From Telluribacter roseus (GTDB lineage Bacteria; Bacteroidota; Bacteroidia; Cytophagales; Spirosomataceae), in NCBI RefSeq assembly GCF_017355915.2, contig NZ_JAFEUV020000001.1, forward strand, positions 434,001 to 498,000: DNA of 64,000 nt, in the 5' to 3' direction. Shown here in pieces: positions 33,185 to 44,372 of this stretch. Made by a program: the position numbers and the translations under genes. Each line of letters opens with the position of its first letter. Within the stretch, counting starts at the first letter, position 1. The notes under the pieces are model-generated. The model worked only from the letters and a program-made list of their open reading frames with translations, did no database searches and was not told the origin of the DNA.

Positions 33185-35023
33185 TTAGAAATCAACGTCC
33201 AGTCCCAGCGATTGCTGCAGCTCCCGGAGGTAGGGGTTTTTCTCGGCCATGTAGTTGAATTTCTCCTGTGGCGTGTAAGGCATACGCTTTACTTCCTGCG
33301 GAGCTACCCGCGGCTCTATGTTCAGGGATGACTCCTGAAAGCGATGACGCAGGAATGTCAGCAGGTCTCCCCTCAGTGACTGCATGGTCTCTTTCTGCAG
33401 GTCATTATCCAGCGCCATACGGATAGTAGTACCATCCAGCTCTACCTCCCGGTTCAGGGTTACTTCTTCGGTAATAGAATCACGCTCCTGCTTCCGTATT
33501 TCCGCAAATTCCTTCCAGGCAGCATTCAAATTTTCTACGGTAAGCGGAGTAGTCTTTTCCGGATGCAGGTACTGGGGGCTGCTGCTTTCTTTAACGGGTA
33601 CTGTTTCCCGGATATGATCTTCGGAAAGGGTAGGTGTAAGGAGCTGCATGGTACTCCGTAGCTTACTCGTTACGGGTCGGGCAGGAGGTGCTGCCGTAGC
33701 TACTCCCTGAACGGATGGGGCGGGTACGGGCATAGCTGGAGTAGTGGCTACGGGAGCCGGGGCCACAGGGGGGGCTGGCATCGGAGGAATAGCCACAGGG
33801 GCGGGCGTACCATTACCATTGCTTTTGGCGTAAGCCGGAGGGGCCGGCTCGGTGGTTACCGGCTGGCGAGGCTCATCTTTTTTTTTTGCCGTTTCGTCAA
33901 CGGCTACCAGATTGTCAAGATTCAGGACATGGCTTAGGTTCGCCAGCTTCATCAGACACAGCTCCACGTGCAGGCGCTGGTTCTTGGCCGCCTTGTAGTT
34001 GATATCGCACTGGCTCCCCACGCTCATGGCCGACAGCAGGAAGCTCATCGGTGCCTGGGCCGACTGCGACAGGTACTTCTGGTGGGCAGCCGTAGATACC
34101 TGTAAGAGCGGTATGGTAGCCGGGTCTTTGCACACCAGCAGGTTGCGGAAGTGCTCCAGCAGACCTACCACAAACAGGTGCCCGTCAAAGCCCTTACGTA
34201 CTATTTCATCAAACAGTACCAGCGTCCTGGCTACGTTACCTTCCATCAGCGCATCCGTCACCCGGAAGTAGTAGTCGTAGTCGAGTATGTGCAGGTTTTC
34301 GAGTACAGCCTGGTAGCTGAGCTGGCTCCCGGTCGAGAACGTTACGTTCAGGTCAAACATCGAGAGCGCATCCCTGAGTCCGCCGTCGGCTTTCTGACCA
34401 ATGAGTTCTAGGGCTTCGCGTTCGGCCTGAATGCCTTCCTTCTGGGCGATTCTGTCCAGGTGGTCGGCAATGTCGGTAGAACGGATGCGGTTGAAGTCAA
34501 AGATCTGACAGCGCGACAGGATCGTGGGCAGGATCTTGTGCTTTTCGGTAGTAGCCAGGATGAATATGGCGTAGCTAGGGGGCTCTTCCAGCGTTTTCAG
34601 GAATGCGTTGAAAGCCGCCTGCGACAGCATGTGTACCTCATCAATAATGTAGATCTTATACGTACCGGTATGGGGTGGGTACCTGACCTGGTCAATGAGG
34701 TTACGGATATCTTCTACGGAGTTGTTAGACGCCGCATCAAGTTCGTGAATATTAAAGGAAGCATTATTCTGGAAGCTCACACATGACTCACACTCACCGC
34801 ACGACTCTACATCATCACCCAGGTTCTGGCAGTTGATGGTTTTGGCCAGAATACGGGCACAGGTAGTCTTACCAACCCCACGCGGACCGCAGAACAGAAA
34901 GGCCTGCGCCAGGTGATTGGTACGGATTGCGTTTTTTAAGGTAGTAGTAATATGTGATTGCCCCACCACCGAATCAAAGGTGACCGGGCGGTATTTTCGT
35001 GCCGATACGACAAAATGCTCCAT
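33185..35023 (-). CDS. dnaX: DNA polymerase III subunit gamma/tau, with A10 slippage site
   Basis: A 612-residue clamp-loader ATPase that places the beta clamp on DNA. Walker A GPRGVGKTT at 46-54, a zinc knuckle with Cys65, Cys75, Cys78 and Cys81, Walker B YIIDEVH at about 125-131 and the SRC arginine finger at about 168 are all present. Domains I-III end near 375, then a proline/alanine-rich linker (380-450) and a tau-specific C-terminal part. Codons 379-382 contain ten consecutive A (33878-33887); a -1 shift or one-base gain there gives KKKR and an immediate TGA, a 383-residue gamma-like protein. A promoter-like TTTG-N19-TAACTTGC lies just upstream. Confidence 0.95.
   Translation of the reverse strand: MEHFVVSARKYRPVTFDSVVGQSHITTTLKNAIRTNHLAQAFLFCGPRGVGKTTCARILAKTINCQNLGDDVESCGECESCVSFQNNASFNIHELDAASNNSVEDIRNLIDQVRYPPHTGTYKIYIIDEVHMLSQAAFNAFLKTLEEPPSYAIFILATTEKHKILPTILSRCQIFDFNRIRSTDIADHLDRIAQKEGIQAEREALELIGQKADGGLRDALSMFDLNVTFSTGSQLSYQAVLENLHILDYDYYFRVTDALMEGNVARTLVLFDEIVRKGFDGHLFVVGLLEHFRNLLVCKDPATIPLLQVSTAAHQKYLSQSAQAPMSFLLSAMSVGSQCDINYKAAKNQRLHVELCLMKLANLSHVLNLDNLVAVDETAKKKDEPRQPVTTEPAPPAYAKSNGNGTPAPVAIPPMPAPPVAPAPVATTPAMPVPAPSVQGVATAAPPARPVTSKLRSTMQLLTPTLSEDHIRETVPVKESSSPQYLHPEKTTPLTVENLNAAWKEFAEIRKQERDSITEEVTLNREVELDGTTIRMALDNDLQKETMQSLRGDLLTFLRHRFQESSLNIEPRVAPQEVKRMPYTPQEKFNYMAEKNPYLRELQQSLGLDVDF
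33872..33889 (-). promoter_or_regulatory. dnaX: Candidate slippage/frameshift signal in dnaX
   Basis: On the coding strand the codons are gca aaa aaa aaa gat gag. An extra A in the transcript, or a -1 ribosomal shift, yields aga then tga. A 6-bp stem AGCCGG/CCGGCT with a 5-nt loop lies about 30 nt downstream and might act as a stimulator. Compare the known gamma-producing slippage in dnaX of Thermus (A-run) and frameshift in Escherichia coli. Confidence 0.6.
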
Positions 35024-35027
35024 GGCT

Positions 35028-35058
35028 GCAAGTTACTGCCGCGGCGTGGATTTTCAAA
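35028..35058 (-). promoter_or_regulatory. Candidate dnaX promoter
   Basis: On the minus strand TTTG (35055-35058) is followed after 19 bp by TAACTTGC (35028-35035), which resembles the -33 and -7 boxes, although the -7 deviates from TAnnTTTG in its last bases. It would start transcription very close to the dnaX ATG at 35023, implying a very short leader. Confidence 0.4.
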
Positions 35059-35881
35059 GCTTCTTCTTGTCGATCAGCTCATAAATCCGGACGTAATCCA
35101 CGACCATTTTCTGGGGGAAAATACTGTCGTCCACTCCCTTTTCGCCGCCCCAGGTACCTCCGATAGCCACATTAAGAATCAGGTGAAAAGGATGGTCAAA
35201 GGGCCACTCCTGCCACCGATATGATTCTTCCCGCTTATAGGTAAGATTTGTTTTTCCATCTACCTTTAAAGTGATACGATCGGGGGTCCATTCACAGGTA
35301 TAAATATGGTAGTCAGAGGAGGCACTTTTGATTACCATGCTATTACCTCTGGTAGGAAAGGCCTTTGTATGGACATTACTATACACCCGGTTCTGATCAA
35401 AACCTACGTGCGCAACCAGATCCATACCACCATTGTCGGGCCAGAACTGCTCGCCGTATGACTGCTGGCTTGCCAACGCCCAGATGGCGGGCCATGTACC
35501 CCTTCCGCTGGGGAGCTTGGCCCGTACCTCCACCTTACCATAGGTAAAGTCGCCCTTGCCCCTGTTGACCAGCCTGGCTGAACTGTAGGCGCGGTTGCCG
35601 GAGGCTTCCTTACGGGCTTCAATGGTGAGCATACCATCTTCTACCCGGGCATTTTCCAGTCTATCGGTGTAGTTCTGTAGCTCGTTGTTGCCCCAGCCGT
35701 GTCCGCCCAGGTCGTAGTCCCACTTCTCCGGATCAGGCTTACCCTGGTAGCTGAACTCGTCGCTCCACGTGGGCGTACTACTAAAGGTATAGTTGTCGGA
35801 ACTGGTTATTTCTTTCTCTTTGCAGGATATAATGAGTAGTGCAAGTGAGCAGGAGTAGAGTAGAGGTAGGATCTTCATCAA
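35054..35881 (-). CDS. GH16-family lipoprotein lacking both catalytic glutamates
   Basis: A 275-residue lipoprotein (lipobox IISC, Cys20) with the jelly-roll fold of glycoside hydrolase family 16: TWSDEFSYQGKPDPEKWDYDLGGHGWGNNELQNYT, KLPSGRGTWPAIWAL, CEWTPDRI and YVRIYEL. The catalytic motif should read E-I-D-I-M-E; here it is G-M-D-L-V-A (Gly152, Asp154, Ala157), so nucleophile and acid/base are both missing while the rest of the fold is kept. The loop after HTKAF is five residues shorter than in the neighbour at 36018, which is otherwise closely similar and lies directly upstream on the same strand. It may bind beta-glucan without cutting it. Confidence 0.9.
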   Translation of the reverse strand: MMKILPLLYSCSLALLIISCKEKEITSSDNYTFSSTPTWSDEFSYQGKPDPEKWDYDLGGHGWGNNELQNYTDRLENARVEDGMLTIEARKEASGNRAYSSARLVNRGKGDFTYGKVEVRAKLPSGRGTWPAIWALASQQSYGEQFWPDNGGMDLVAHVGFDQNRVYSNVHTKAFPTRGNSMVIKSASSDYHIYTCEWTPDRITLKVDGKTNLTYKREESYRWQEWPFDHPFHLILNVAIGGTWGGEKGVDDSIFPQKMVVDYVRIYELIDKKKL

Positions 35882-36017
35882 ATATAGTGAGTGATACAGG
35901 TGTTTTCAATGGAATGAAAGAGCTCCTTGAAGTTGCTGTACCATTAATCGTGCCATATTTTAGAAGGATACAAATGTCCCTTGGTTGTGGCCGTCCACTC
36001 TACTCCTGATGCTAGTC

Positions 36018-36884
36018 CTACTGCTTATTTACCAGCTCATATACCCGCACGTAGTCCACCACCATTCTCTGTGGGTAGACCGTCTCGTCCACGCCTTTCT
36101 GACCACCCCAGTTACCCCCGACGGCTATGTTCAGGAGCAGGTGAAAGGGCTGGTCGAAGGGCCACTCCTGCCAGCCGTACTGAGCTTCCTTTCGGAAAGT
36201 AAAGTAGTCTTTGCCGTCTACCAGCACCGTCACCCGATCGGGCGTCCACTCACAGCTGTACACATGAAAGTCCTCGGAGGCTCCCTCTACCATTACATTG
36301 TTACCCTTGTTGGTTTTGATGGAGTGGTTAAAGGCTTTGGTGTGGATGTTGCCGTGTACCCGGTTCTGGTCAAAGCCCACGTGCTCCATGATGTCGATCT
36401 CGCCGTTGTCGGGCCAGAACTTATCACCGTAGGTACTTTGGCTCGCCAGCGTCCAGATGGCCGGCCAGGTACCCCGGCCGGTAGGTAGCTTGGCCCGTAC
36501 TTCAAACTTGCCGTATTTGAAGTCACCCTTGCCCTTGGTTACCAGCCGCGCCGAGCTGTACTGGCGGTTGGCGGAGGCTTCCTTACGGGCTTCGATGATT
36601 AGCATTCCGTCTTCTACCCGGGCATTTTCCAATCTATCGGTGTAGTTTTGTAACTCATTGTTGCCCCAGCCGTGTCCGCCCAGGTCGTAGCTCCACTTCT
36701 GCGGATCAGGTTTTCCTTTATAACTGAACTCATCACTCCACGTGGGCGTACTGCTGAAGGTATATTCTTTGGCCGGACCAGGAGTGGTCACCAGGGATGG
36801 TAAGGTATTTGTTTCGTTTCCGCGGAAGGCCAGCAATAGTGATAGTAAAGAAAAGGCGCCACTAAGTACTATTATTCGTTTCAT
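36018..36884 (-). CDS. GH16 endo-beta-glucanase (laminarinase-like)
   Basis: A 288-residue secreted glycoside hydrolase family 16 enzyme. The signal peptide spans about residues 1-20, then the catalytic jelly roll with the intact motif GEIDIMEHVG (Glu162 nucleophile, Asp164, Glu167 acid/base). WPDN and HGNIHTKAF around it are typical of beta-1,3-glucanases, suggesting laminarin-type substrates. It would act outside the inner membrane. It is a tandem duplicate of the gene at 35054, sharing long identical stretches, and that copy has lost the catalytic residues. It is divergent from the GSCFA gene. Confidence 0.92.
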   Translation of the reverse strand: MKRIIVLSGAFSLLSLLLAFRGNETNTLPSLVTTPGPAKEYTFSSTPTWSDEFSYKGKPDPQKWSYDLGGHGWGNNELQNYTDRLENARVEDGMLIIEARKEASANRQYSSARLVTKGKGDFKYGKFEVRAKLPTGRGTWPAIWTLASQSTYGDKFWPDNGEIDIMEHVGFDQNRVHGNIHTKAFNHSIKTNKGNNVMVEGASEDFHVYSCEWTPDRVTVLVDGKDYFTFRKEAQYGWQEWPFDQPFHLLLNIAVGGNWGGQKGVDETVYPQRMVVDYVRVYELVNKQ

Positions 36885-36937
36885 AAGGATAAAGGGTGAA
36901 TTGGTGTTATTAGTAAAGACGATTAATCAGAAATATA

Positions 36938-37942
36938 ATGAAGTCATTACAACTTCGGACCGAAGTAGCCGTACAACCCTCAACCTGGAAACTCAGCCTC
37001 CAGTCGTCTATCCTGACCATTGGCTCCTGTTTTGCGGAGGTACTGGGTACCCAGCTGGCAAACTATAAATTCAACGTGCTCTCCAATCCTTTCGGTACTG
37101 TATTTAATCCGGTGTCGGTGGCGAAGCTGGTGCGGATGTCGCTACGGGATGAGCTGCCGCTCATGGGGCATTTTGTAACAACTGGCGACGGCGTCTGTCT
37201 TCACCATGACTTTCACTCGTCGCTCTGGGCACCTGACTCCCACACGCTGGACGTAAAGCTGCGTACCCGCATGGCCGAGGTAAAGCAGTACCTGCTCAGG
37301 GCCGATACGCTGGTACTTACGCTGGGTACTTCCTTTGTGTACCGATCCACCCGAACGGACGAATTTGTCACTAACTGTCATAAAGTACCCTCTAATCTGT
37401 TCCGGAAAGAGCTGTTATCGATGGAGATGATCCACCGGGAACTGGAAGCGCTGGTAGTCCTGCTTAAGAGCTACAACCCCGGCCTGCGCCTGATCCTGAC
37501 GGTGAGCCCCGTCCGGCATACCCGTGATACCTTACCCCTGAATCAGGTGAGCAAATCGATCCTGCGGGTGGCGTGCCATATGCTGTCAGAGGCGCATGCG
37601 CACGTAAGCTACTTCCCCAGCTACGAGATCATGATCGACGACCTGCGCGACTACCGGTTCTACGAGCCGGATCTAATTCATCCCAATGAGGTGGCTCAAG
37701 ACCATATCTTTCGTACTTTTGCTGAGGCATTTATGGAGGCCCCTGCGCTTGAATTCATTGAAGAGTGGGATGCCATCCGGCGCATGCGGCAGCACCGGCC
37801 CCAGCACGGCATGACCGAAGCACACCGCAAACTGCTGCTGAACCTGACCGAGCGGCTGCAAAACTTGTCCGGGCAAGTGGATGTACAGCAGGAGCTTAGG
37901 GAAGTGGAAGCGGAGCTACGCAACTTTCCGTCCTCGGAGTAA
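36938..37942 (+). CDS. GSCFA-domain protein
   Basis: A 334-residue protein of the GSCFA family, named for the motif seen here in LTIGSCFAEVLG at about residues 27-38. Further conserved blocks are SNPFGTVFNP, TLGTSFVYRS, TVSPVRHTRD and the C-terminal EPDLIHPNEVAQDHIF, whose D-x-x-H resembles SGNH esterase active sites with Ser30 as possible nucleophile. The function is unestablished; an esterase role is inference. No signal peptide. A charged helical tail follows from about 285. It stands alone and diverges from the GH16 gene. Confidence 0.9.
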   Translation: MKSLQLRTEVAVQPSTWKLSLQSSILTIGSCFAEVLGTQLANYKFNVLSNPFGTVFNPVSVAKLVRMSLRDELPLMGHFVTTGDGVCLHHDFHSSLWAPDSHTLDVKLRTRMAEVKQYLLRADTLVLTLGTSFVYRSTRTDEFVTNCHKVPSNLFRKELLSMEMIHRELEALVVLLKSYNPGLRLILTVSPVRHTRDTLPLNQVSKSILRVACHMLSEAHAHVSYFPSYEIMIDDLRDYRFYEPDLIHPNEVAQDHIFRTFAEAFMEAPALEFIEEWDAIRRMRQHRPQHGMTEAHRKLLLNLTERLQNLSGQVDVQQELREVEAELRNFPSSE

Positions 37943-37992
37943 ACTCATTTTGAGGAATAGGTGTTGTCAGTAGTGGACCCAACTACGTTTTT

Positions 37993-38007
37993 TATAATTA
38001 AATTATA
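37993..38007. promoter_or_regulatory. AT-rich palindrome upstream of the Mrp gene
   Basis: TATAATT-a-AATTATA is a perfect palindrome of 7-bp arms about 42 bp before the ATG at 38049. It may be an operator or simply promoter-region DNA. Confidence 0.35.
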
Positions 38008-38048
38008 CCTCAACTACGCTTACCCTCAGCTTAGGCTGACTAGTTACA

Positions 38049-39155
38049 ATGGGAGAATTTACTGTCAATAAAGAAAAAGTACTGAAGGCCCTCAGCACCG
38101 TGGAGGAGCCCGATCTGAAGAAAGATCTGGTTACGCTGGGTATGGTCAAAGATATCGAAGTAGGAGTAGATCAGGTGAGTTTTACGGTAGTATTGACTAC
38201 CCCCGCCTGTCCGCTCAAGGAGCTGATCCGCCAGCGATGCGTGACGGCCATCCATACACACGTAAGTCCTGACGTGGAAGTAATTGTGAACCTGACCGCC
38301 GACGTAACGTCCAGCCGTCAGGGGGCTGTTATGATCCCAGGTGTTAAGAACTTAATCGCCGTAGCCTCCGGTAAAGGGGGAGTGGGTAAATCTACTGTAA
38401 CGGCCAACCTGGCCATGGCACTGCACCGCTCGGGCGCGAAGGTAGGTATTATCGATGCCGATATTTACGGACCTTCCATTCCGGTGATGTTCGGAGCCGA
38501 AGATATGCAGCCTACTATCACACCACGTGACGGTAAGAACTACATCAACCCCATCAGCCAGTACGGCATCAAGATGATCTCCATCGGCTTCCTGACTCCA
38601 CCCGACAGCGCGGTAGTATGGCGTGGTCCGATGGCTAGTCAGGCGCTGCGTCAATTCTTTGCTGATACGCACTGGGGCGAGCTGGACTACCTGCTCATAG
38701 ACCTGCCACCAGGTACCAGTGATATTCACCTGACGCTCGTTCAGACAGTACCTGTAACCGGAGCGGTGATCGTTACAACGCCACAGAAGGTAGCCCTTGC
38801 GGATGCCAACAAAGGTCTGGCGATGTTTAAGCAGCCTCAGATCAACGTGCCCGTACTGGGTGTGATTGAAAACATGGCGTACTTCACTCCGGAAGAACTC
38901 CCCGATCATAAGTACTATATATTTGGTAAAGGAGGTGGACAGCAACTGGCTGAGCGTCACGACGTACCCTTCCTGGGACAGATCCCGCTGGTGCAGAGTA
39001 TCCGGGAGGCTGGTGACGAAGGTCGTCCGGTAGTGATGAACGATGAGCCGGTGACAAGCGGAGCCTTCAAGGAGGTAGCGGCGGTACTGGCGCAGTATGT
39101 TTCGATCCGAAATGCCAGCGCCGATAAGACCAAAGTAGTAGAAGTGCGCGTTTAA
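38049..39155 (+). CDS. apbC: Mrp/NBP35-type iron-sulfur carrier ATPase
   Basis: A 368-residue P-loop ATPase thought to carry iron-sulfur clusters to apo-proteins in the cytoplasm. An N-terminal MIP18/DUF59 domain (about 1-90, EEPDLKKDLVTLGMVKDIEV, TPACPLKELI) precedes the ParA/MinD-like domain with the deviant Walker A SGKGGVGKST (about 108-117), DADIYGPSIP and LIDLPPGTSDIHL. The cluster-binding CxxC expected near the C-terminus of many Mrp proteins is not present after NMAYFTPEE, where the cysteines appear replaced. The NifU-like gene follows 63 bp downstream, consistent with a shared role in cluster delivery. Confidence 0.93.
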   Translation: MGEFTVNKEKVLKALSTVEEPDLKKDLVTLGMVKDIEVGVDQVSFTVVLTTPACPLKELIRQRCVTAIHTHVSPDVEVIVNLTADVTSSRQGAVMIPGVKNLIAVASGKGGVGKSTVTANLAMALHRSGAKVGIIDADIYGPSIPVMFGAEDMQPTITPRDGKNYINPISQYGIKMISIGFLTPPDSAVVWRGPMASQALRQFFADTHWGELDYLLIDLPPGTSDIHLTLVQTVPVTGAVIVTTPQKVALADANKGLAMFKQPQINVPVLGVIENMAYFTPEELPDHKYYIFGKGGGQQLAERHDVPFLGQIPLVQSIREAGDEGRPVVMNDEPVTSGAFKEVAAVLAQYVSIRNASADKTKVVEVRV

Positions 39156-39218
39156 GAATTAGCAGGCCTGTTTGATTATTTCGTAAAAATGTTGCATTTT
39201 AGCGCATATACTGATACA

Positions 39219-39482
39219 ATGAACGCAATCGAAAAAGAAAAGACCCTGGGACTGATCGAGCAGGCACTCGATTCGGTACGTCCCTATCTGATAGCGGATG
39301 GTGGCAATGTGAAGCTGGCTGAACTAACAGATGATTTAATAGTGCGACTGGAACTGACCGGCTCGTGTCAGACGTGCCCCATGAACGCTATGACCTTCCG
39401 GGCCGGCCTCGAAGAAGCGGTTCGTAAGGCAGTGCCGCAGGTGCAGAAGGTAGAAGCCGTCAATGTACCGGCCTTAGCCTGA
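39219..39482 (+). CDS. NifU-like iron-sulfur scaffold protein
   Basis: An 87-residue protein made of the NifU C-terminal domain: LGLIEQALDSVRPYLIADGGNVKLAEL, then the cluster-binding CxxC in TGSCQTCPMNAMTFRAGLEEAV. Such small proteins hold a [4Fe-4S] or [2Fe-2S] cluster and pass it on. The ATG at 39219 starts the domain correctly; the frame is open ten codons earlier. It lies downstream of the Mrp ATPase and is closed by a strong terminator, so the two form a likely operon. Confidence 0.93.
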   Translation: MNAIEKEKTLGLIEQALDSVRPYLIADGGNVKLAELTDDLIVRLELTGSCQTCPMNAMTFRAGLEEAVRKAVPQVQKVEAVNVPALA

Positions 39483-39539
39483 TATTTTAATCGTAGTATA
39501 CCAGGTTTACTGACGTAAAGATTTACTGTCTCATAATAG

Positions 39540-39587
39540 TGCCGGATGTTCACAGGCAATACGTGAACATCCGGCATTTTGTGTTTT
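39540..39587 (+). terminator. Rho-independent terminator after the NifU-like gene
   Basis: TGCCGGATGTTCAC (39540-39553) pairs perfectly over 14 bp with GTGAACATCCGGCA (39563-39576), loop 9 nt, followed by TTTTGTGTTTT. Confidence 0.9.
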
Positions 39588-39711
39588 AGGAGGGCATTGT
39601 AGCATATTTCGGGCGACTCAATTCTACGCTCCCCACGAACTTAGTAAGTAGCTTTTCAATTACCCGGCCAATCCCTATCTTGCGCCCTCCTCATAAAACA
39701 TTGGTTACGTC

Positions 39712-41457
39712 ATGCGTATTGGCATTTTCTTCGGGGGACCTTCCCGTGAGCGTGAGATTTCTTTTGCCGGTGGTAAAACCGCCTTCGAAAACCTGGATAA
39801 ACAACTATTTGAGCCGGTTCCGGTATTTGTAGATAGCTTTGGGCGCTTTATTAAGTTGGACCCCAGGTGGATGTACGAGACCAGCATCCGTGACTTTTTT
39901 CCTAGTCCGGTGCAGCAGACTGACGGCTACCGCGTATATATCGAATCACTGCCTCACCTGGCGCACGTAGCCGTTTCCCCCGAAGTAGGCGAGCTCATTA
40001 CTCCCGACAAATTCAGAGACCATTTTGACTTTGCCATGCTGGCCATGCACGGTCCTGACTGCGAGGATGGAGCCATTCAGGGGCTACTGGAGTGGTACCG
40101 TATCCCGTACAGCGGCCCGGGACTGATGGGTTCGGCGGTAGGTATTGACAAGGTACTTCAAAACGAAATGATTGCCCTGGCCAACGGACAGGACAAGGGC
40201 ATGATGGTAGTACGCTATGATCAGTGGCAGCGCGGAGACCGTCAGCAGCTTTTTGAAGAGGTAAAAGGGAAGCTTGGCGTACCTATAGTAGTGAAGGCGC
40301 CGCATCAGGGCTCTTCCATCGGCGTAGCCATTGTGCGTCAGGACAGCTACGGCGAATTTGTGACGGCCCTCAACCAGTGCTTCTTCCAGATGGAGGTAGG
40401 GGCTGACGAGTGGCTGGCTCTGGACCAGGAGGCCAGGCAGGCCTGGGCACAACGGATCGCTAACCTGGACGAAGGGATAGGTTTTCCGGTGGTAACGGGT
40501 ACTACTTTCCTGTACCACCCCAAGGAACTGATCGCTTATCTGGACAAGACTTTCCTGGCTTCTAAAGATACTATCATTCTTTCGAGTGCCCATGCTGAAG
40601 ACCAGGTACTGCTCGAAGCCTATGTAAGCGGACAGGAGTTTTCGTGCGGGTGCATTCAGCACGACGATGGATCTACCCTGGTACTGCCGCCAACGGAGAT
40701 CATCAAGATAGTAGAAGTATTCGACTTTAACTCCAAGTACAAGCCCGGAGCTACCCGTAAGCGTATACCTGTCAATACCACCCTGGCTAATAACCAGAAG
40801 ATCCAGTACAACATCGGTCTGGTATTCCAGCGTTTAGGGATTAACGTCTGCGCCCGCATTGACGGCTTCCTGACGCCGGAAGGGGAGGTACTTCTGCACG
40901 ATCCGAATACCATTCCGGGGATGTCGCCTACTTCGCTTATCTTTAAGCAGATGGCCGAGATAGGCCTGAATGTGACCCAAGCAATTACCTACTTTATACG
41001 TCAGTCGATCCGGGAGCGCATTCGTACCGGCAAGGATACCTGGCACCTGCGGCAGCTACTCCAGACACTGGATGATAAAATCAATTTGCAGAGATCGGCA
41101 GTTATACCTGCAAAAGGCATACTTTTTGAAGCTACCGACGAGCAGTACGCCAAGGCCCGTCAGTGTTTCGGGAAGCTCAACGCCGAGGGAAAATGTACAC
41201 CCGTACCCGTGCTGAAATTAGATGATACGACTTACTACCAGCTGCCCGTACCGTTGATGTTCAAGGACTACGTAGAGGACCTGCTGGCACTGGTCCGTGA
41301 GGAGCGGGATCCGCTGCTGGTGGAAACTTCGGAGCGGGCGGCCCAACTCACCGCTTTCTATGCCGGTCGTGTGGAGTATGGTGTGAAAATGGGAAGCACG
41401 CCTGAAGCTATTACTCCCGTGGAAGATTGGGTTGTGCTTTGTGCCGAAAGCGTATAA
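39712..41457 (+). CDS. D-alanine--D-alanine ligase-like ATP-grasp protein, enlarged
   Basis: A 581-residue ATP-grasp ligase related to Ddl, which joins two D-alanines for peptidoglycan precursors; typical Ddl has 310-370 residues. Family marks are GIFFGGPSREREISFAGG at the N-terminus, LAMHGPDCEDGAIQGLLEW, VVKAPHQGSSIGV, LLEAYVSGQEFSCG, ARIDGF and HDPNTIPGMSPTS, where Asp replaces the usual metal-binding glutamate. About 60 extra residues lie between the SSIGV loop and LLEAYVSG, and about 165 residues follow the end of the normal fold. It may be the true Ddl of this organism or a ligase with another substrate; a normal-length ddl is not in the window. TATCTTGC about 30 bp upstream could be a -7 box. 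Confidence 0.85.
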   Translation: MRIGIFFGGPSREREISFAGGKTAFENLDKQLFEPVPVFVDSFGRFIKLDPRWMYETSIRDFFPSPVQQTDGYRVYIESLPHLAHVAVSPEVGELITPDKFRDHFDFAMLAMHGPDCEDGAIQGLLEWYRIPYSGPGLMGSAVGIDKVLQNEMIALANGQDKGMMVVRYDQWQRGDRQQLFEEVKGKLGVPIVVKAPHQGSSIGVAIVRQDSYGEFVTALNQCFFQMEVGADEWLALDQEARQAWAQRIANLDEGIGFPVVTGTTFLYHPKELIAYLDKTFLASKDTIILSSAHAEDQVLLEAYVSGQEFSCGCIQHDDGSTLVLPPTEIIKIVEVFDFNSKYKPGATRKRIPVNTTLANNQKIQYNIGLVFQRLGINVCARIDGFLTPEGEVLLHDPNTIPGMSPTSLIFKQMAEIGLNVTQAITYFIRQSIRERIRTGKDTWHLRQLLQTLDDKINLQRSAVIPAKGILFEATDEQYAKARQCFGKLNAEGKCTPVPVLKLDDTTYYQLPVPLMFKDYVEDLLALVREERDPLLVETSERAAQLTAFYAGRVEYGVKMGSTPEAITPVEDWVVLCAESV

Positions 41458-41483
41458 GCTAACCCATTGATAAACAAATCGAG

Positions 41484-41508
41484 AAAAGAGCCCACAAGCT
41501 CTTTTTTT
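41484..41508 (+). terminator. Rho-independent terminator after the Ddl-like gene
   Basis: AAAAGAGC (41484-41491) and GCTCTTTT (41498-41505) form an 8-bp stem with loop ccacaa and continue into a T-run to 41508. Confidence 0.8.
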
Positions 41509-41540
41509 GTGAGGTTCCCATCGCTATTTTTTTATATTTG
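41506..41540 (+). promoter_or_regulatory. Promoter for the GH63-type glucosidase gene
   Basis: TTTG at 41506-41509 and TATATTTG at 41533-41540 match the -33 and -7 boxes with 23 bp between them. Transcription would start near 41547, leaving a leader of about 60 nt. The -33 box overlaps the T-run of the preceding terminator. Confidence 0.5.
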
Positions 41541-41606
41541 TGATAAGGGGAAAGAAAAACAGTTCAAAATTTAGTTATAACCAGAATAGGAATAACCGAG
41601 AGCAAC

Positions 41607-44300
<2,694 letters not shown>

Positions 44301-44372
44301 ATATTAGGTTTCTTTATCCCGGTTTAATTATCCAACCCAAACTCATACACATATAACACATCTTCCAATCAC

